Of a stretch of 64,000 bases of DNA, positions 17,210 to 27,100 are shown in pieces. Every line of letters starts with the position of its first letter. Positions within the stretch are counted from its first letter, which is position 1. Under the pieces are notes generated by a model, which worked only from the letters and a program-made list of their open reading frames with translations, searched no databases and was not told where the DNA came from. The stretch spans positions 162,534 to 226,533 of the forward strand of contig NZ_JACSPU010000001.1 of assembly GCF_014836985.1 (NCBI RefSeq). The letters are read 5' to 3'. The position numbers and the translations under genes were made by a program. The stretch is from Planococcus wigleyi. Lineage in GTDB: Bacteria; Bacillota; Bacilli; Bacillales_A; Planococcaceae.

Positions 17210-19030
17210 ATGAAGAAGTTATTTATTCCAATTGCCATCCTATTGATTGTCGGATTAGTGGCAGTTGTAGCCGTTATGGCATTTACAGGTGATCAAGATG
17301 AAACACAGAATGACTACGATGTCGCTGTCTTCAGCGGAGAGCCTGAAGGAATCGCAGCCGCGGTTTCTTCTGCACGAAACGGCATGCGCACGGTATTGAT
17401 TGTCGGCGAAGAAGACATCGGCGGGCTGATGACAACCGGAATGCTGAATTTCCTGGATGTCAGCAATGACCAGAAAGGCAATCCGGCCAACACGGGGATT
17501 TTCCTGGAATGGCATAAGCAAGTCGGCGGCCAAATCGGTTTTGATATCAATGAAGCCCGTGAAGTATTCTTGAAGATGATCAACGATGAAGAGAATTTAA
17601 CCCTGCTTGAAGGGGCCGATCTGGTGGATGTGGTCAAAGACGGAAAAGCATTGACGGCGATTAACATCACCGATGCAGAAGGCGATAAGCGGACGATCAA
17701 AGCGGAGCGCTTTATCGACAGTTCGAAAGACGCCGACCTGGCTGTTGCAGCAGGCGCGCCTTACGATATCGGCGGGCGTGACATTGGCTTGGAAGATAAA
17801 AAAATGGCCGTCACGTTAATGTTCCATTTCAATAATGTAGATTGGGACAAAATCGTCCAGGCTGCGAAAGACGGTGTGTTCGGAGGCGGGAGCGTCAACG
17901 GCAATACTGCCTGGGGCTTCAGTGAATTGCACGATGCCTATAAACCCCATTATCCTGAATTGACGCGCTTACGAGGGTTGAATATCGTGCGTGAAAACGA
18001 CGGCAGCGTCATCATCAACGCGCTCCAGATTTTCGGGATCGACGGATTGGATGACAAACAAAAACAAAAAGCCATTGAAATCGGCAAAACCGAAACGGAA
18101 TATGTGCTGGCATACTTGAAAGAAAACTTCCCGGGCTTTGAAGAAGCGGAAATTGAACGCTTCCCAGACCAGTTATATGTCCGGGAAACCATTCATGTCC
18201 GGGCGGAATACCAATTGCCGTTAAGCGATGTGTGGGAAAACAAAGACCATTGGGATCGCATCGGATTCGGTGCTTATCCGGTGGATGTCCAGGCGACTTC
18301 AACCAATGACTACGGCTATGTCTACGGCAAACCGGTTCAGTACGCAATTCCGTTCCGTTCATTGGTGCCGTTGGAAGTCGATAATCTGCTGGTTGCCAGC
18401 AAAGCCTCTGGCTACACTTCACTTGCTGCAGCGAGCGCACGTGTCTTGCCGGTCGGAATGACAGCAGGGCAGGCAGCGGGTGTGGCTGCATCAATTTCCA
18501 TCAATGAAGAAACAAGCTACCGCGACATGACCACAAACGAAGAACTGATTCATCAAGTACAGGCAAAACTGAAGGCTCAAGGAGCGAATCTTTATGCTTT
18601 TGAAGCGGATTTCCCTTATCAAGGAGAATGGTTTTATCCGGGAATCCCGACTTTGCTGAACTATGGCTTGATTGTCGGCGGTTATGAAAACTTGTTGCCG
18701 GTTGAAAAGCCGATGAAGGAAATTTCATTCGCCAATATCCTCAGCAATGGTGTACAGCGCATCACCAGTCCAAAAGCTGATGAACTGGAAGCCAATATTG
18801 AAGTATTCCGTTCAATCATCAAGGAAGAACAGGAACTGACAAGAGACAAAGCGGCACAAATGGTTCTTGCCTTGCATGGCGTGGAAGAAGCCGAAGCGAG
18901 TTCGTGGGAACGTTTGGTGGCTGATGGATTGGCTGACGACGTCATAAGCGAAAGACTGGATGACAACCGCGTCTTAAACGGAGCGGAAGCTTATTACCTT
19001 TCAGGGAAACTCTTGGAAGGCTTGCAATAA
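17210..19030 (+). CDS. Exported FAD-dependent oxidoreductase
   Basis: 606 residues from the ATG at 17210, which follows GAGAGGGG by five bases. A hydrophobic N-terminal segment (FIPIAILLIVGLVAVVAVMA) acts as signal or membrane anchor, so the enzyme works outside the cytoplasm, unusual for a flavoprotein. The FAD_oxidored-type dinucleotide fold begins at about residue 35 with VAVFSGEPEGIAAAVSSARN, a variant of GxGxxG, followed by GGLMTTGML. AERFIDSSKDADLAVAAGAP and the C-terminal LLVASKASGYTSLAAASARV...TAGQAAGVAA are family marks. The last 100 residues (GLIVGGYENLLPVEKPMK, LTRDKAAQMVLALHG) resemble worn SLH units. Single gene with a strong terminator. Substrate unknown. Confidence 0.8.
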   Translation: MKKLFIPIAILLIVGLVAVVAVMAFTGDQDETQNDYDVAVFSGEPEGIAAAVSSARNGMRTVLIVGEEDIGGLMTTGMLNFLDVSNDQKGNPANTGIFLEWHKQVGGQIGFDINEAREVFLKMINDEENLTLLEGADLVDVVKDGKALTAINITDAEGDKRTIKAERFIDSSKDADLAVAAGAPYDIGGRDIGLEDKKMAVTLMFHFNNVDWDKIVQAAKDGVFGGGSVNGNTAWGFSELHDAYKPHYPELTRLRGLNIVRENDGSVIINALQIFGIDGLDDKQKQKAIEIGKTETEYVLAYLKENFPGFEEAEIERFPDQLYVRETIHVRAEYQLPLSDVWENKDHWDRIGFGAYPVDVQATSTNDYGYVYGKPVQYAIPFRSLVPLEVDNLLVASKASGYTSLAAASARVLPVGMTAGQAAGVAASISINEETSYRDMTTNEELIHQVQAKLKAQGANLYAFEADFPYQGEWFYPGIPTLLNYGLIVGGYENLLPVEKPMKEISFANILSNGVQRITSPKADELEANIEVFRSIIKEEQELTRDKAAQMVLALHGVEEAEASSWERLVADGLADDVISERLDDNRVLNGAEAYYLSGKLLEGLQ

Positions 19031-19036
19031 TAACCG

Positions 19037-19075
19037 ACACCTATTTCTCGGATACTCGAGAAATAGGTGTTTTTC
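19037..19075 (+). terminator. Terminator after the FAD oxidoreductase
   Basis: ACACCTATTTCTCG and CGAGAAATAGGTGT, perfect 14-bp arms, 6-base loop, then TTTTTC. Confidence 0.9.
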
Positions 19076-19158
19076 TATGAATTTTTCGGCCTTTATTAAA
19101 ATCACATCTTTGAATCCAATAAAATACAGAAATTAATAGAAAATTTACAAAAAATATA

Positions 19159-19186
19159 TAAAGCGCTTCCAATTGTGGCGTATAAT
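19159..19186 (+). promoter_or_regulatory. Possible promoter with cre-like site ahead of the SLH nuclease
   Basis: A TATAAT (19181-19186) lacks a good -35. Just upstream, ATAAAGCGCTTCCA (19159-19172) matches 11 of 14 positions of an idealised CcpA site, which would place carbon control over the promoter. Weak evidence. Confidence 0.3.
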
Positions 19187-19224
19187 AAAACCGTATCAAA
19201 AATTAGGAATTGGGAGTGAAGAAC

Positions 19225-22200
19225 TTGTCCAAGCATGCAGTCAGTAAGATTTTTCTAAGCCTTATTTTGGCTTTATCGGCAATGCTGCCCTATATGGCGG
19301 TTACAGCAGATGCGGCAGAGCCGATTACGGTTGCTGAAGCCATCGCAACAAATACAGGAACAGCCACAGTAAAAGGCTTTATCGTGGGAACGGCTACCAG
19401 TGGTACAAACTATGACCAGGAAGCACCGTTTACATCCGCTACTAATGTAGGTCTTGCAGATTCTCCGGATGAAACCGACCCGGCAAAAATCCTTCCGGTT
19501 CAATTGCCGACAGGAGCAGTCCGTGCAGGATTGAACTTGGTTGATAATCCGTCTAATTTTAAAGCGGAAATCACCATCACCGGAAAACTAGAGATGTATT
19601 TCCAAGTACCCGGCCTTAAATCTCCAACCGCTTTCACCATTCTCTCTGAAGGTGAAGCACCACCTGAAGCGGCTGTCGTCGGTTCATTGGCAGAAGCACG
19701 CACGATGCCAGGCGAATTGATCCAAGTTGAAGCAACTGTGACAACAGGAACAGGATTCTGGGGCGGCAATGCCTTTTACGTTCAGGACGGTACAGCTGGA
19801 CTGTATGTCTACACATCAAGTGCAACCGTTGCACCGGGCGACACGGTCCGTTTGACGGGCACGGTTTCTGAATACAGCGGCGAGCTTCAATTGCAGCCGA
19901 ACACAGTGGAAGTTCTTTTTTCCAACAACGAACTGCCTGCAGTTCAAACCGTTACGCCAGCCGGTGTCAATGAAGAGACACAAGGCGAGCGCATCGAACT
20001 GCAGAACGTTGCGATTACGGGCCTTAAATCTGTGAACGATTTCGGTACGTTCGAGTTTTCGGCTATTGCTGAAAACGGCGAAGCGGTCACGATCCGCAAC
20101 GACAACCGCAACGGATTCACTTTCGAACAATTTACGAAACAATACAAAGAAGGCGATTTGATTCATGTAAACGGAATCGCTTCGAAATTCAACGACTCTT
20201 ACCAAGTGAAAACGCTTGGCTTTGACAGTTTTGAACTTGTCAATAAACCGGCTGTTTATGCCGATACATTCCCGGGTGTCGTTTCAGAAGGCACGAAAAT
20301 CACTTTGGCATCCGGATGGGAAGATGCAACAATCCATTACACGCTTGACGGCTCGACACCGACTGCTGCAAGCACTGAATACACAGCACCGATCGAACTG
20401 ACTAAAGATACAGCAATCAAAGCCATCGCAATCGGTGACGAAACGTCAGAGATTTTCACGTTCGAATACACGGTCCTGAAAACAGGGGACTTGAAAATCC
20501 GTGATATCCAAAGCGAAAACCATTACTCGGATTACCAAGGAGTCGCTGTCAATGAAATCGTTGGCGTTGTGACACATCTCTACAACTCTGCAAACTTCGT
20601 CATCCAAGACACCAACCCGGACGAAGATTTGACGACTTCAGAAGCCATCATGGTCAACAAAGCTTCAAACGGCCTGAACGTCGGTGACGTGGTCACAATC
20701 AGCGGAACCGTGGAAGAGCATTTCCAGGAAGGCTATTCCGACATGAAAGACAACGACCTGCCGATCACGCGCATCCGTGCAACTGACGCAGTGAAAACTG
20801 GAACTGCACCACTTCCTGAACCGGTTGTCATCGGAAAAGACGTATTCCCGCCAACCAAGATTATCGACAATGACGGATTGACTGAGTTCAATCCGGAAGA
20901 AGATGGCATTGATTTCTGGGAATCACTTGAACTTATGCGTGTTGGCGTAGCTGACGCACAAATCGTCGGACCGCAAAGCTACGGCGAAGTGATTGTCGTT
21001 TCCAAAAATGCGACCAATAACGACTTCCATAAACAAGGCGGCGTGTTGATTGCAGAAGACGATTACAACCCGGAACGCATTGCTTTCGACATTGATAATG
21101 AAAGCTATATCGCGAAATCCGGTGATTCATTTGCCGGAACTCCAGTAGGTGTCCTTGGCTTCGGCTTCGGCAACTACAAAATCTGGGCTGAAGAAAGCGA
21201 CCTTACGGAACTTGTAGACGGCGGAACAGAGCCGGAACAAACATGGATCGTTAAAGAAGAAGACGAACTGACAGTAGCAGCTTATAATGTAGAGAACTTC
21301 TCTGCAGATCCAAGCCATACGTCAGACGCTAAAGCACAGCGCATCGCAGAGTCGTTCGTCAAAGACTTGAATTCACCGGACATCATCGTCATGGTGGAAG
21401 TACAGGACAACGACGGCCCGATTACTTCAGGGAACAGTGACGCAACGGCAAGCTACGAACGTCTGATCAATGGCATCAAAGTTGCCGGCGGCCCGACGTA
21501 TGCCTGGACGGACATTGCGCCTGAATACAATAAAGACGGCGGAGAGCCAGGCGGAAATATCCGCGTCGGCTATTTGTACAACCCTGAACGCGTAACTCTT
21601 TCAGAAGGAACAAAAGGCACAGCAACGGAAGACAATTCATGGATCGACGGCGAATTGGCCTTGAATCCGGGGCGCGTTCAGCCGATCGCTATGCCGAACA
21701 CACGCAAACCGATCGCTGCACAATTCGAATTCCAAGGTGAACAAGTGGTCGTTATCGGCGCCCACTTGAACTCAAAAGGTGGAGACCAGCCGTTATTCGG
21801 CAAGAACCAACCGCCATTCCTGAGCTCGGAAGCAGAGCGCATTGAATTGGCAAAAGCCATCAATGGTTTTATTGCAAAAGGACTTGAACAAGATCCGGAC
21901 CTTAACGTTGTCGTTGCAGGCGACATGAACGACTTCGAATTCACACCGGCAATGCAAGCTTTGAAAGGCGATATTCTAACGAATAAAGTCGAAGATGTGC
22001 CACTGGAAGACCGTTATTCGTATTACTACCAAGGGAATTCACAAGTGCTTGACCACCTCTTGGTAACAAACAATATGGCAGACCGCACGGAACTGGACAT
22101 GGTCCACATCAACTCCATGTTCATGGAACAGCACGGCCGCGCATCGGATCACGATCCATTGCTTGCGCAAATTGCATTTGAAAAAGAACAAGTTCCTGAA

Positions 22201-22785
22201 GAACCGGAAGTTCCAGAAATTCCGGAAAAAGATTTCCCATTCAAAGATGTCAGTGACAAAGCCTGGTCATATCCTTACATTAAAGACCTGTTTAACAGAG
22301 ACTTGATCAAAGGGAAATCCGACACCATCTATGCACCGAAAGACAACTTGACGCGCCTTCAGGCAGTAACCATCCTGACGCGCATCATGGAGCTGGAGAT
22401 CAAAGGAAACGAGAAGTCACCATTCAAAGACATCTCGGATATCCCGGAAATCCACCGCAAAGAAATCAATGCAGCTTATCAGGCAGGCATCATCAACGGT
22501 GTGACAACAACTCAATTCAAACCGAGAGATTACATCACCCGTGCCCAGTTCGCTTTGATGCTGAACCGCGTATACGAGTTGAAGAACGAGGAGTACAAAG
22601 TCGGCAAGTACGCACCATTCACCGATTACGGCCGCTACAATAACGAAACAAAAGAAGCCATCACGGTTCTGTACGAACTCAAAATCGTAGAAGGCTATAA
22701 CGGCAAATACATGCCAGCCAAGTTCACGACACGCGAAGAAACAGCGAAGATGTTCTCCCTCTTCCGCCCATTCGTGGCCAAGTAA
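19225..22785 (+). CDS. SLH-anchored extracellular nuclease (YhcR-like, endonuclease/exonuclease/phosphatase fold)
   Basis: About 1186 residues. I choose the TTG at 19225 because GGGAGTG lies six bases before it; GTG at 19216 is the alternative. Signal peptide, then an OB-fold-rich region (about 30-340; TATVKGFIVGTAT, EATVTTGTGFWGGNAFYVQD), a chitobiase C-terminal-like domain (about 345-420; ITLASGWEDATIHYTLDGST), a second OB region, and an exonuclease-endonuclease-phosphatase domain (about 685-995) with AAYNVENFSADP, VVVIGAHLNSKGGD, VVVAGDMNDFEF and ASDHDPLLAQI, the metal and catalytic residues of DNase I-type enzymes. Three SLH repeats end the protein (about 1015-1186). It should degrade extracellular nucleic acids on the cell surface, upstream of the 5'-nucleotidase at 12498. 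Confidence 0.92.
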   Translation: MSKHAVSKIFLSLILALSAMLPYMAVTADAAEPITVAEAIATNTGTATVKGFIVGTATSGTNYDQEAPFTSATNVGLADSPDETDPAKILPVQLPTGAVRAGLNLVDNPSNFKAEITITGKLEMYFQVPGLKSPTAFTILSEGEAPPEAAVVGSLAEARTMPGELIQVEATVTTGTGFWGGNAFYVQDGTAGLYVYTSSATVAPGDTVRLTGTVSEYSGELQLQPNTVEVLFSNNELPAVQTVTPAGVNEETQGERIELQNVAITGLKSVNDFGTFEFSAIAENGEAVTIRNDNRNGFTFEQFTKQYKEGDLIHVNGIASKFNDSYQVKTLGFDSFELVNKPAVYADTFPGVVSEGTKITLASGWEDATIHYTLDGSTPTAASTEYTAPIELTKDTAIKAIAIGDETSEIFTFEYTVLKTGDLKIRDIQSENHYSDYQGVAVNEIVGVVTHLYNSANFVIQDTNPDEDLTTSEAIMVNKASNGLNVGDVVTISGTVEEHFQEGYSDMKDNDLPITRIRATDAVKTGTAPLPEPVVIGKDVFPPTKIIDNDGLTEFNPEEDGIDFWESLELMRVGVADAQIVGPQSYGEVIVVSKNATNNDFHKQGGVLIAEDDYNPERIAFDIDNESYIAKSGDSFAGTPVGVLGFGFGNYKIWAEESDLTELVDGGTEPEQTWIVKEEDELTVAAYNVENFSADPSHTSDAKAQRIAESFVKDLNSPDIIVMVEVQDNDGPITSGNSDATASYERLINGIKVAGGPTYAWTDIAPEYNKDGGEPGGNIRVGYLYNPERVTLSEGTKGTATEDNSWIDGELALNPGRVQPIAMPNTRKPIAAQFEFQGEQVVVIGAHLNSKGGDQPLFGKNQPPFLSSEAERIELAKAINGFIAKGLEQDPDLNVVVAGDMNDFEFTPAMQALKGDILTNKVEDVPLEDRYSYYYQGNSQVLDHLLVTNNMADRTELDMVHINSMFMEQHGRASDHDPLLAQIAFEKEQVPEEPEVPEIPEKDFPFKDVSDKAWSYPYIKDLFNRDLIKGKSDTIYAPKDNLTRLQAVTILTRIMELEIKGNEKSPFKDISDIPEIHRKEINAAYQAGIINGVTTTQFKPRDYITRAQFALMLNRVYELKNEEYKVGKYAPFTDYGRYNNETKEAITVLYELKIVEGYNGKYMPAKFTTREETAKMFSLFRPFVAK

Positions 22786-22797
22786 TGATCCATCAAA

Positions 22798-22828
22798 CCC
22801 GACCAGGTTATTCTGGTCGGTTTTTTTT
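22798..22828 (+). terminator. Terminator after the SLH nuclease
   Basis: CCGACCAG and CTGGTCGG with a 6-base loop and eight Ts. Confidence 0.92.
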
Positions 22829-22836
22829 GGGAGTTT

Positions 22837-22903
22837 TTGAATTGTGTTTGTGCCTTGAATTGTGAGTGCCTTGAATTGTGTGTGCCTGGCACACACACAA
22901 TTC
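22837..22903 (+). repeat. REP palindrome 3 with two partial tandem left arms
   Basis: The full element is 22873-22903 (GAATTGTGTGTGCC, T, right arm with two extra bases). Before it, TTGAATTGTG...GTGCC occurs again at 22837 and 22855, spaced 18 and 16 bases, so left arms have been copied without right arms. Confidence 0.85.
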
Positions 22904-22926
22904 AATAAGTCAGGTAGTTCGGAGGA

Positions 22927-23660
22927 GTAGTAAGAGTTTGGTGAGGTTCTACAGGTCGCTTCGGCCGCTCTGGAGGAGACTCCCGCAATAAGCCGGGCAG
23001 CGCTCCGCTTGCCAGTCTTATCGCTCCGTCCCCTCCATGGGCGCGGCTCAGCTTGGTGTGGGGGAGATACATGTTTCTATTTTTGTTTGAAATAGATAGG
23101 GAATGTGGGGTTCTCGAAATGCTCGGCAGCGATGGTGCACGCGCCTTCGCTTGGGATTGAAGAGGTTACATGTGGGTTTTGTGGTTGTACTGGACGAATT
23201 GGGGGTCCTATATGAGCTATTTGGGGTTCTACCGTACTAAGATGATGTCTTTACCTTAACTAGTTGCTTCTCTACATGATGTTTCTGGATTCCTACATGA
23301 ATGCCGGAAAAATGGGTGAGAAATCCATCGCTGTGTGTGAGCTATGCTTTTCAAAAAAAGTGATGTTTTTTATAAGGGCTGTTCGTCGCGCGAACAGCTT
23401 CCATTCATGAGCTTGAACTTTCGTGAAACAAATAAAACGTGTGTAAGAATGGAGAGCGAATTGAGTGTGCATGTAAAGTGGCAAATAGTTTAGGTAGAGA
23501 GTGGAAATGTGTATGTAGCCACTCAATAAATTCATGTAGAACCACGATATGTCCATGTAGAAACATTTAACCCTTCGTTCACAACCACCCACAAACCCAA
23601 AACCAAGAGCAATCCGCTGCGCTCCTCCAAGATGCCGGCTTTTCGCATGCGAAAAGCATA
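22927..23660 (-). repeat. Composite CATGTAG repeat, most complete copy
   Basis: Order on the plus strand: inverted module E (22927-23153, ending GTGCACGCGCCTTCGCTT); type I array in reverse (CTACATG motif) with TAC or equivalent at 23167, 23188, 23209, 23230, 23252, 23273 and 23294; hairpin GCTGTTCG/CGAACAGC (23378-23398) followed by CTTCCATTC and TTGAACTTT; type II array forward with GTA at 23473, 23494, 23515, 23536 and 23557; module F with hairpin GCTTTTCGC/GCGAAAAGC (23638-23657). The reverse array shows the same 21, 21, 21, 22, 21, 21 spacing as the copy at 10183 read backwards. Confidence 0.88.
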
Positions 23661-23726
23661 AAACCAAATCACTTCCTTCTCATCTCCTCACTTGAAAACA
23701 ACAATGATGCCTACCTCTCACCCCAT

Positions 23727-23870
23727 ATTAATAAGAAGAAACCTAGAAGAAAGAGCGGAAGGCAGCGACTCCTGGGGGACCAGCGAAGTGCCGAAATCCA
23801 CTCGGGCCATAGCCCGAGTTAGTTCGGCGCGAGCCCCCCGGAAAGCGTCTGCCTGGAGCGATTTCTTTTT
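23727..23870 (+). repeat. Module A dispersed repeat
   Basis: Inverse orientation to the copy at 9733 and without its GC-rich insert. Blocks AGAGCGGAAGGCAGCGACTC, GAAATCCACTCGGGCC, TAGTTCGGCGC and GAAAGCGTCTGCCTGGAGCG. The following stretch 23871-24066 holds no gene. Confidence 0.88.
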
Positions 23871-24066
23871 CCTTATAAAAATATCTTTACCAAACTATCT
23901 AGCCCACACCACTTAATCGCATCAAAAAAAATTTTTTTACTTCGTAAATCTTAGTAATATCAAGCTATACCTAGGAAATCCCTCTCAATGCACGTTCATT
24001 AGCATGAAATAAACCCCAATTAATATTTGCAACATTGAAAAATTATGGTAAATTTAAGTTGTTGTG

Positions 24067-24091
24067 CAATTGTAAAGATTCTCTACAATTG
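24067..24091 (+). promoter_or_regulatory. Inverted repeat in the leader of the SLH protease
   Basis: CAATTGTA and TACAATTG, perfect arms with a 9-base loop, 26 bases before the start codon. Possible operator or leader stem. Confidence 0.45.
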
Positions 24092-24117
24092 CGAATCAGA
24101 ACAAAGGGGGAAACACA

Positions 24118-27100
24118 TTGACGAAGCTCAAACCGTTTTTATTGCTGTCGATGGTCTTTATGATGACATTCAGCTCAGCTGTCTTTGGCCTGACCGGGGT
24201 CTCAGCTGCTGCGAATTCATCGAACGTACCTAGTACAGAGTCGAAAAAAGGGGAATTGAACATCCCTGAAAAATTCGTGAATCCGGAAGACCCGGATAAA
24301 AAAGTACGTGTGATCATCGAGCTTGATAAAGCACCGGCGATTGAAAGCGCTACTGAAAAGGGCGTTTTATACAAAAATCTTCCTGACAAACAAAAAGAAA
24401 CATTGGAAGCAGCAGTTGTGACGGGCCAGGAATCCGTGCAAGTATCGATTGCTTCCGTATCTCCGCGCATTACATATCTTGAAAACTTCACTACGGTATT
24501 CAACGGATTCTCCGCAGAAGTTGAAGCGGGCGAAGTTGGAGACATCGCGAACTTGAGCGGCGTCAAATCAGTCTACGAAGCGACTGAATACCAGCGCCCT
24601 GAAGTTCAACCGGAAATGAAATACTCGAAAGAATTGGTCCAGGCTCAACAAGCATGGACAGATTATGGCTATAAAGGCGAAGGCCTGGTTGTGGGTGTCA
24701 TTGACACAGGAATCGACCCAAGCCACAAAGACATGGTGTTGACGGACAACAAAACAGGCGACATCACAAAATCCGATGTAGCAGCGTTATTGGCTGACAA
24801 ATCCATCGACAAAGGTAAATTTTTCACAGCTAAAGTGCCTTTTGGCTACAACTATATGGATGGCAACAACGAAATCCTTGACCTAGGACCGGAAGCTTCT
24901 ATGCACGGCATGCACGTTGCCGGAACAGTAGGGGCAAACGGCAATGAAGAAAATGGCGGCATCAAAGGCGTTGCTCCGGAAGCGCAATTATTGGCGCTGA
25001 AAGTATTCGGCAACGACCCGCTTTACCCGTCGACTTATGGCGATATCTACATCAAAGCGATCGATGATTCGATCAAACTGGGTGCAGACGTCATCAATAT
25101 GTCCCTTGGATCCACTGCAGGATTTGTGGATTCCTCAAACCCGGAACAAAAAGCAGTTGAAAGAGCGACAAACAACGGTATCCTGGTTTCCATTTCAGCA
25201 GGTAACTCCGATATGTTCGGTTCGGGCTATGCTGCCCCGCGCGCCGATAACCAGGATTACGGTTTGACAGGATCACCAAGCACATCAATCGATTCATTTG
25301 GTGTGGCATCTTTCGAAAATGACAAAATCACTGCGAAAAGCTTTAATTACCAAGTAGACGGGACGCAAACCGGCCAAGCCATCTATACGCTAGCCAATGA
25401 CGCTGACCCGGAAAACTTGCCGAATCCAAATTACGAAGTGGTGGATGTCGGACTTGGAAAACCAGCTGAATATGCAGGCAAGAACGTTGCCGGCAAATTT
25501 GCGTTGGTTTCACGCGGTGAAATCGGTTTTGTTGAAAAAGGATTGGCTGCACAAGCAGCTGGCGCGATCGGCGTCATCGTCTATAACAACGCAACCGGCA
25601 CCATCAGCATGGCATCAGATCCAGCTATCAAAATTCCGTACATGTCCGCTTTACAGGCAGACGGACTGGCAATGAAAGCACAATTGGATGCAGGCAAAAA
25701 AGTGACTGTATCTTTTGATGGCGACTATCTTGATATTCAAAACCCGAGTGCGGGTGAAATGAGTGACTTCACTTCTTGGGGCCCGACACCGAACCTTGAT
25801 TTCAAACCTGAAATCACAGCTCCGGGCGGCAACATCTTCTCGACTTTGAACAACGATGAATACGGCTTGATGAGCGGAACGTCTATGGCGGCTCCTCACG
25901 TTTCAGGCGGTACAGCATTGATGTTCCAGCGCATTGAAGAGCTTGGTCTCAAAGGCCGCGAACGCGTTCAATTCGCGAAAAACCTGATGATGAACACAGC
26001 AGATCCGGTTGAATTCGCAAAAGGCGAATTTGTCTCTCCACGCCGCCAAGGTGCTGGCTTGATGCAGTTGCATGACGCGCTTTCAACAGACGTGATGCTG
26101 ACGAATAAAGCGACAGGCGACGCAAAAGTGGCGCTGAAAGAAATCGTCGGCGATAAATTCACCTTCACATTGCAAGCTGAAAACTTCTCTAAAGAAGCAG
26201 CGAACTACAACGTGGATGTAAACGTCCAAACGGATAAATCAGAAAAAGAAGTAGTAGCAGGAAAAGCAACAGACACGGATATCACCAATCCGAACGTCCG
26301 TGGTTCAGCGGTCGTAACAGACAAAGTGGCCATCACGGCTCCTGAAACAATCACGGTTCCGGCAAACGGAACACAAGAAATCAAAGTAACAGTCGATGTT
26401 TCTGCACTTAAAGGAACACCTGAATACGCAGCGTTCAAAAACGGTTTCTTCGTGGACGGGTTTGTCACGTTGACCGACACCAATGAAGCTGTAACTGGCA
26501 ACACGGAATTGGTCGTTCCTTACTATGGCTTTAACGGCGGATGGGACGATGCCAGCATCTTCGACGAATTTGCATGGGATGCCGATTCTTACTACGGCAT
26601 TACACTATTGGCGGATGACGAAGGAAATGATATCACAGGCGGCACACATGCCGGCAAATACGTTCCTGAACGTTTCGCATTTTCACCGAATGACGACGGT
26701 TTGCAGGACATGGCAGTACCCGTCTACTCATTGATCCGCAACGCCAAAGAATTTGAAGTTAACGTTCTGGATGCAGCGGGCAAGAAATTGCGCACGATCC
26801 GTACCGCTTCAAGTTTGACTAAGCATTACTCAGCAACGGAGCCTTACACATTCAACCCGCTTAACGGCTGGGACGGAATGATCGACGGCAAACCGGCGAA
26901 AGACGGAAAGTACCAGATCCAGCTTCGCGCCGTCATTGATTACCCGAATGCCCAATGGCAGTCCATCACTTTCCCGATCATCGTGGATACGGTGGCTCCA
27001 GAAGCGGCAGCCAAGTATGACGCACAAACGAAAACAGTGTCCGTGACGAAATTTGCGGATAACGCATCAGGCGCTGGCGCAGACCGTTGGGAAGTATTCG

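Noticed and set aside
23293..23667. 124-residue minus-strand frame with Tyr-rich repeats
   Set aside because: Lies wholly in the composite repeat; kept only as an alternative explanation of the 21-base period.
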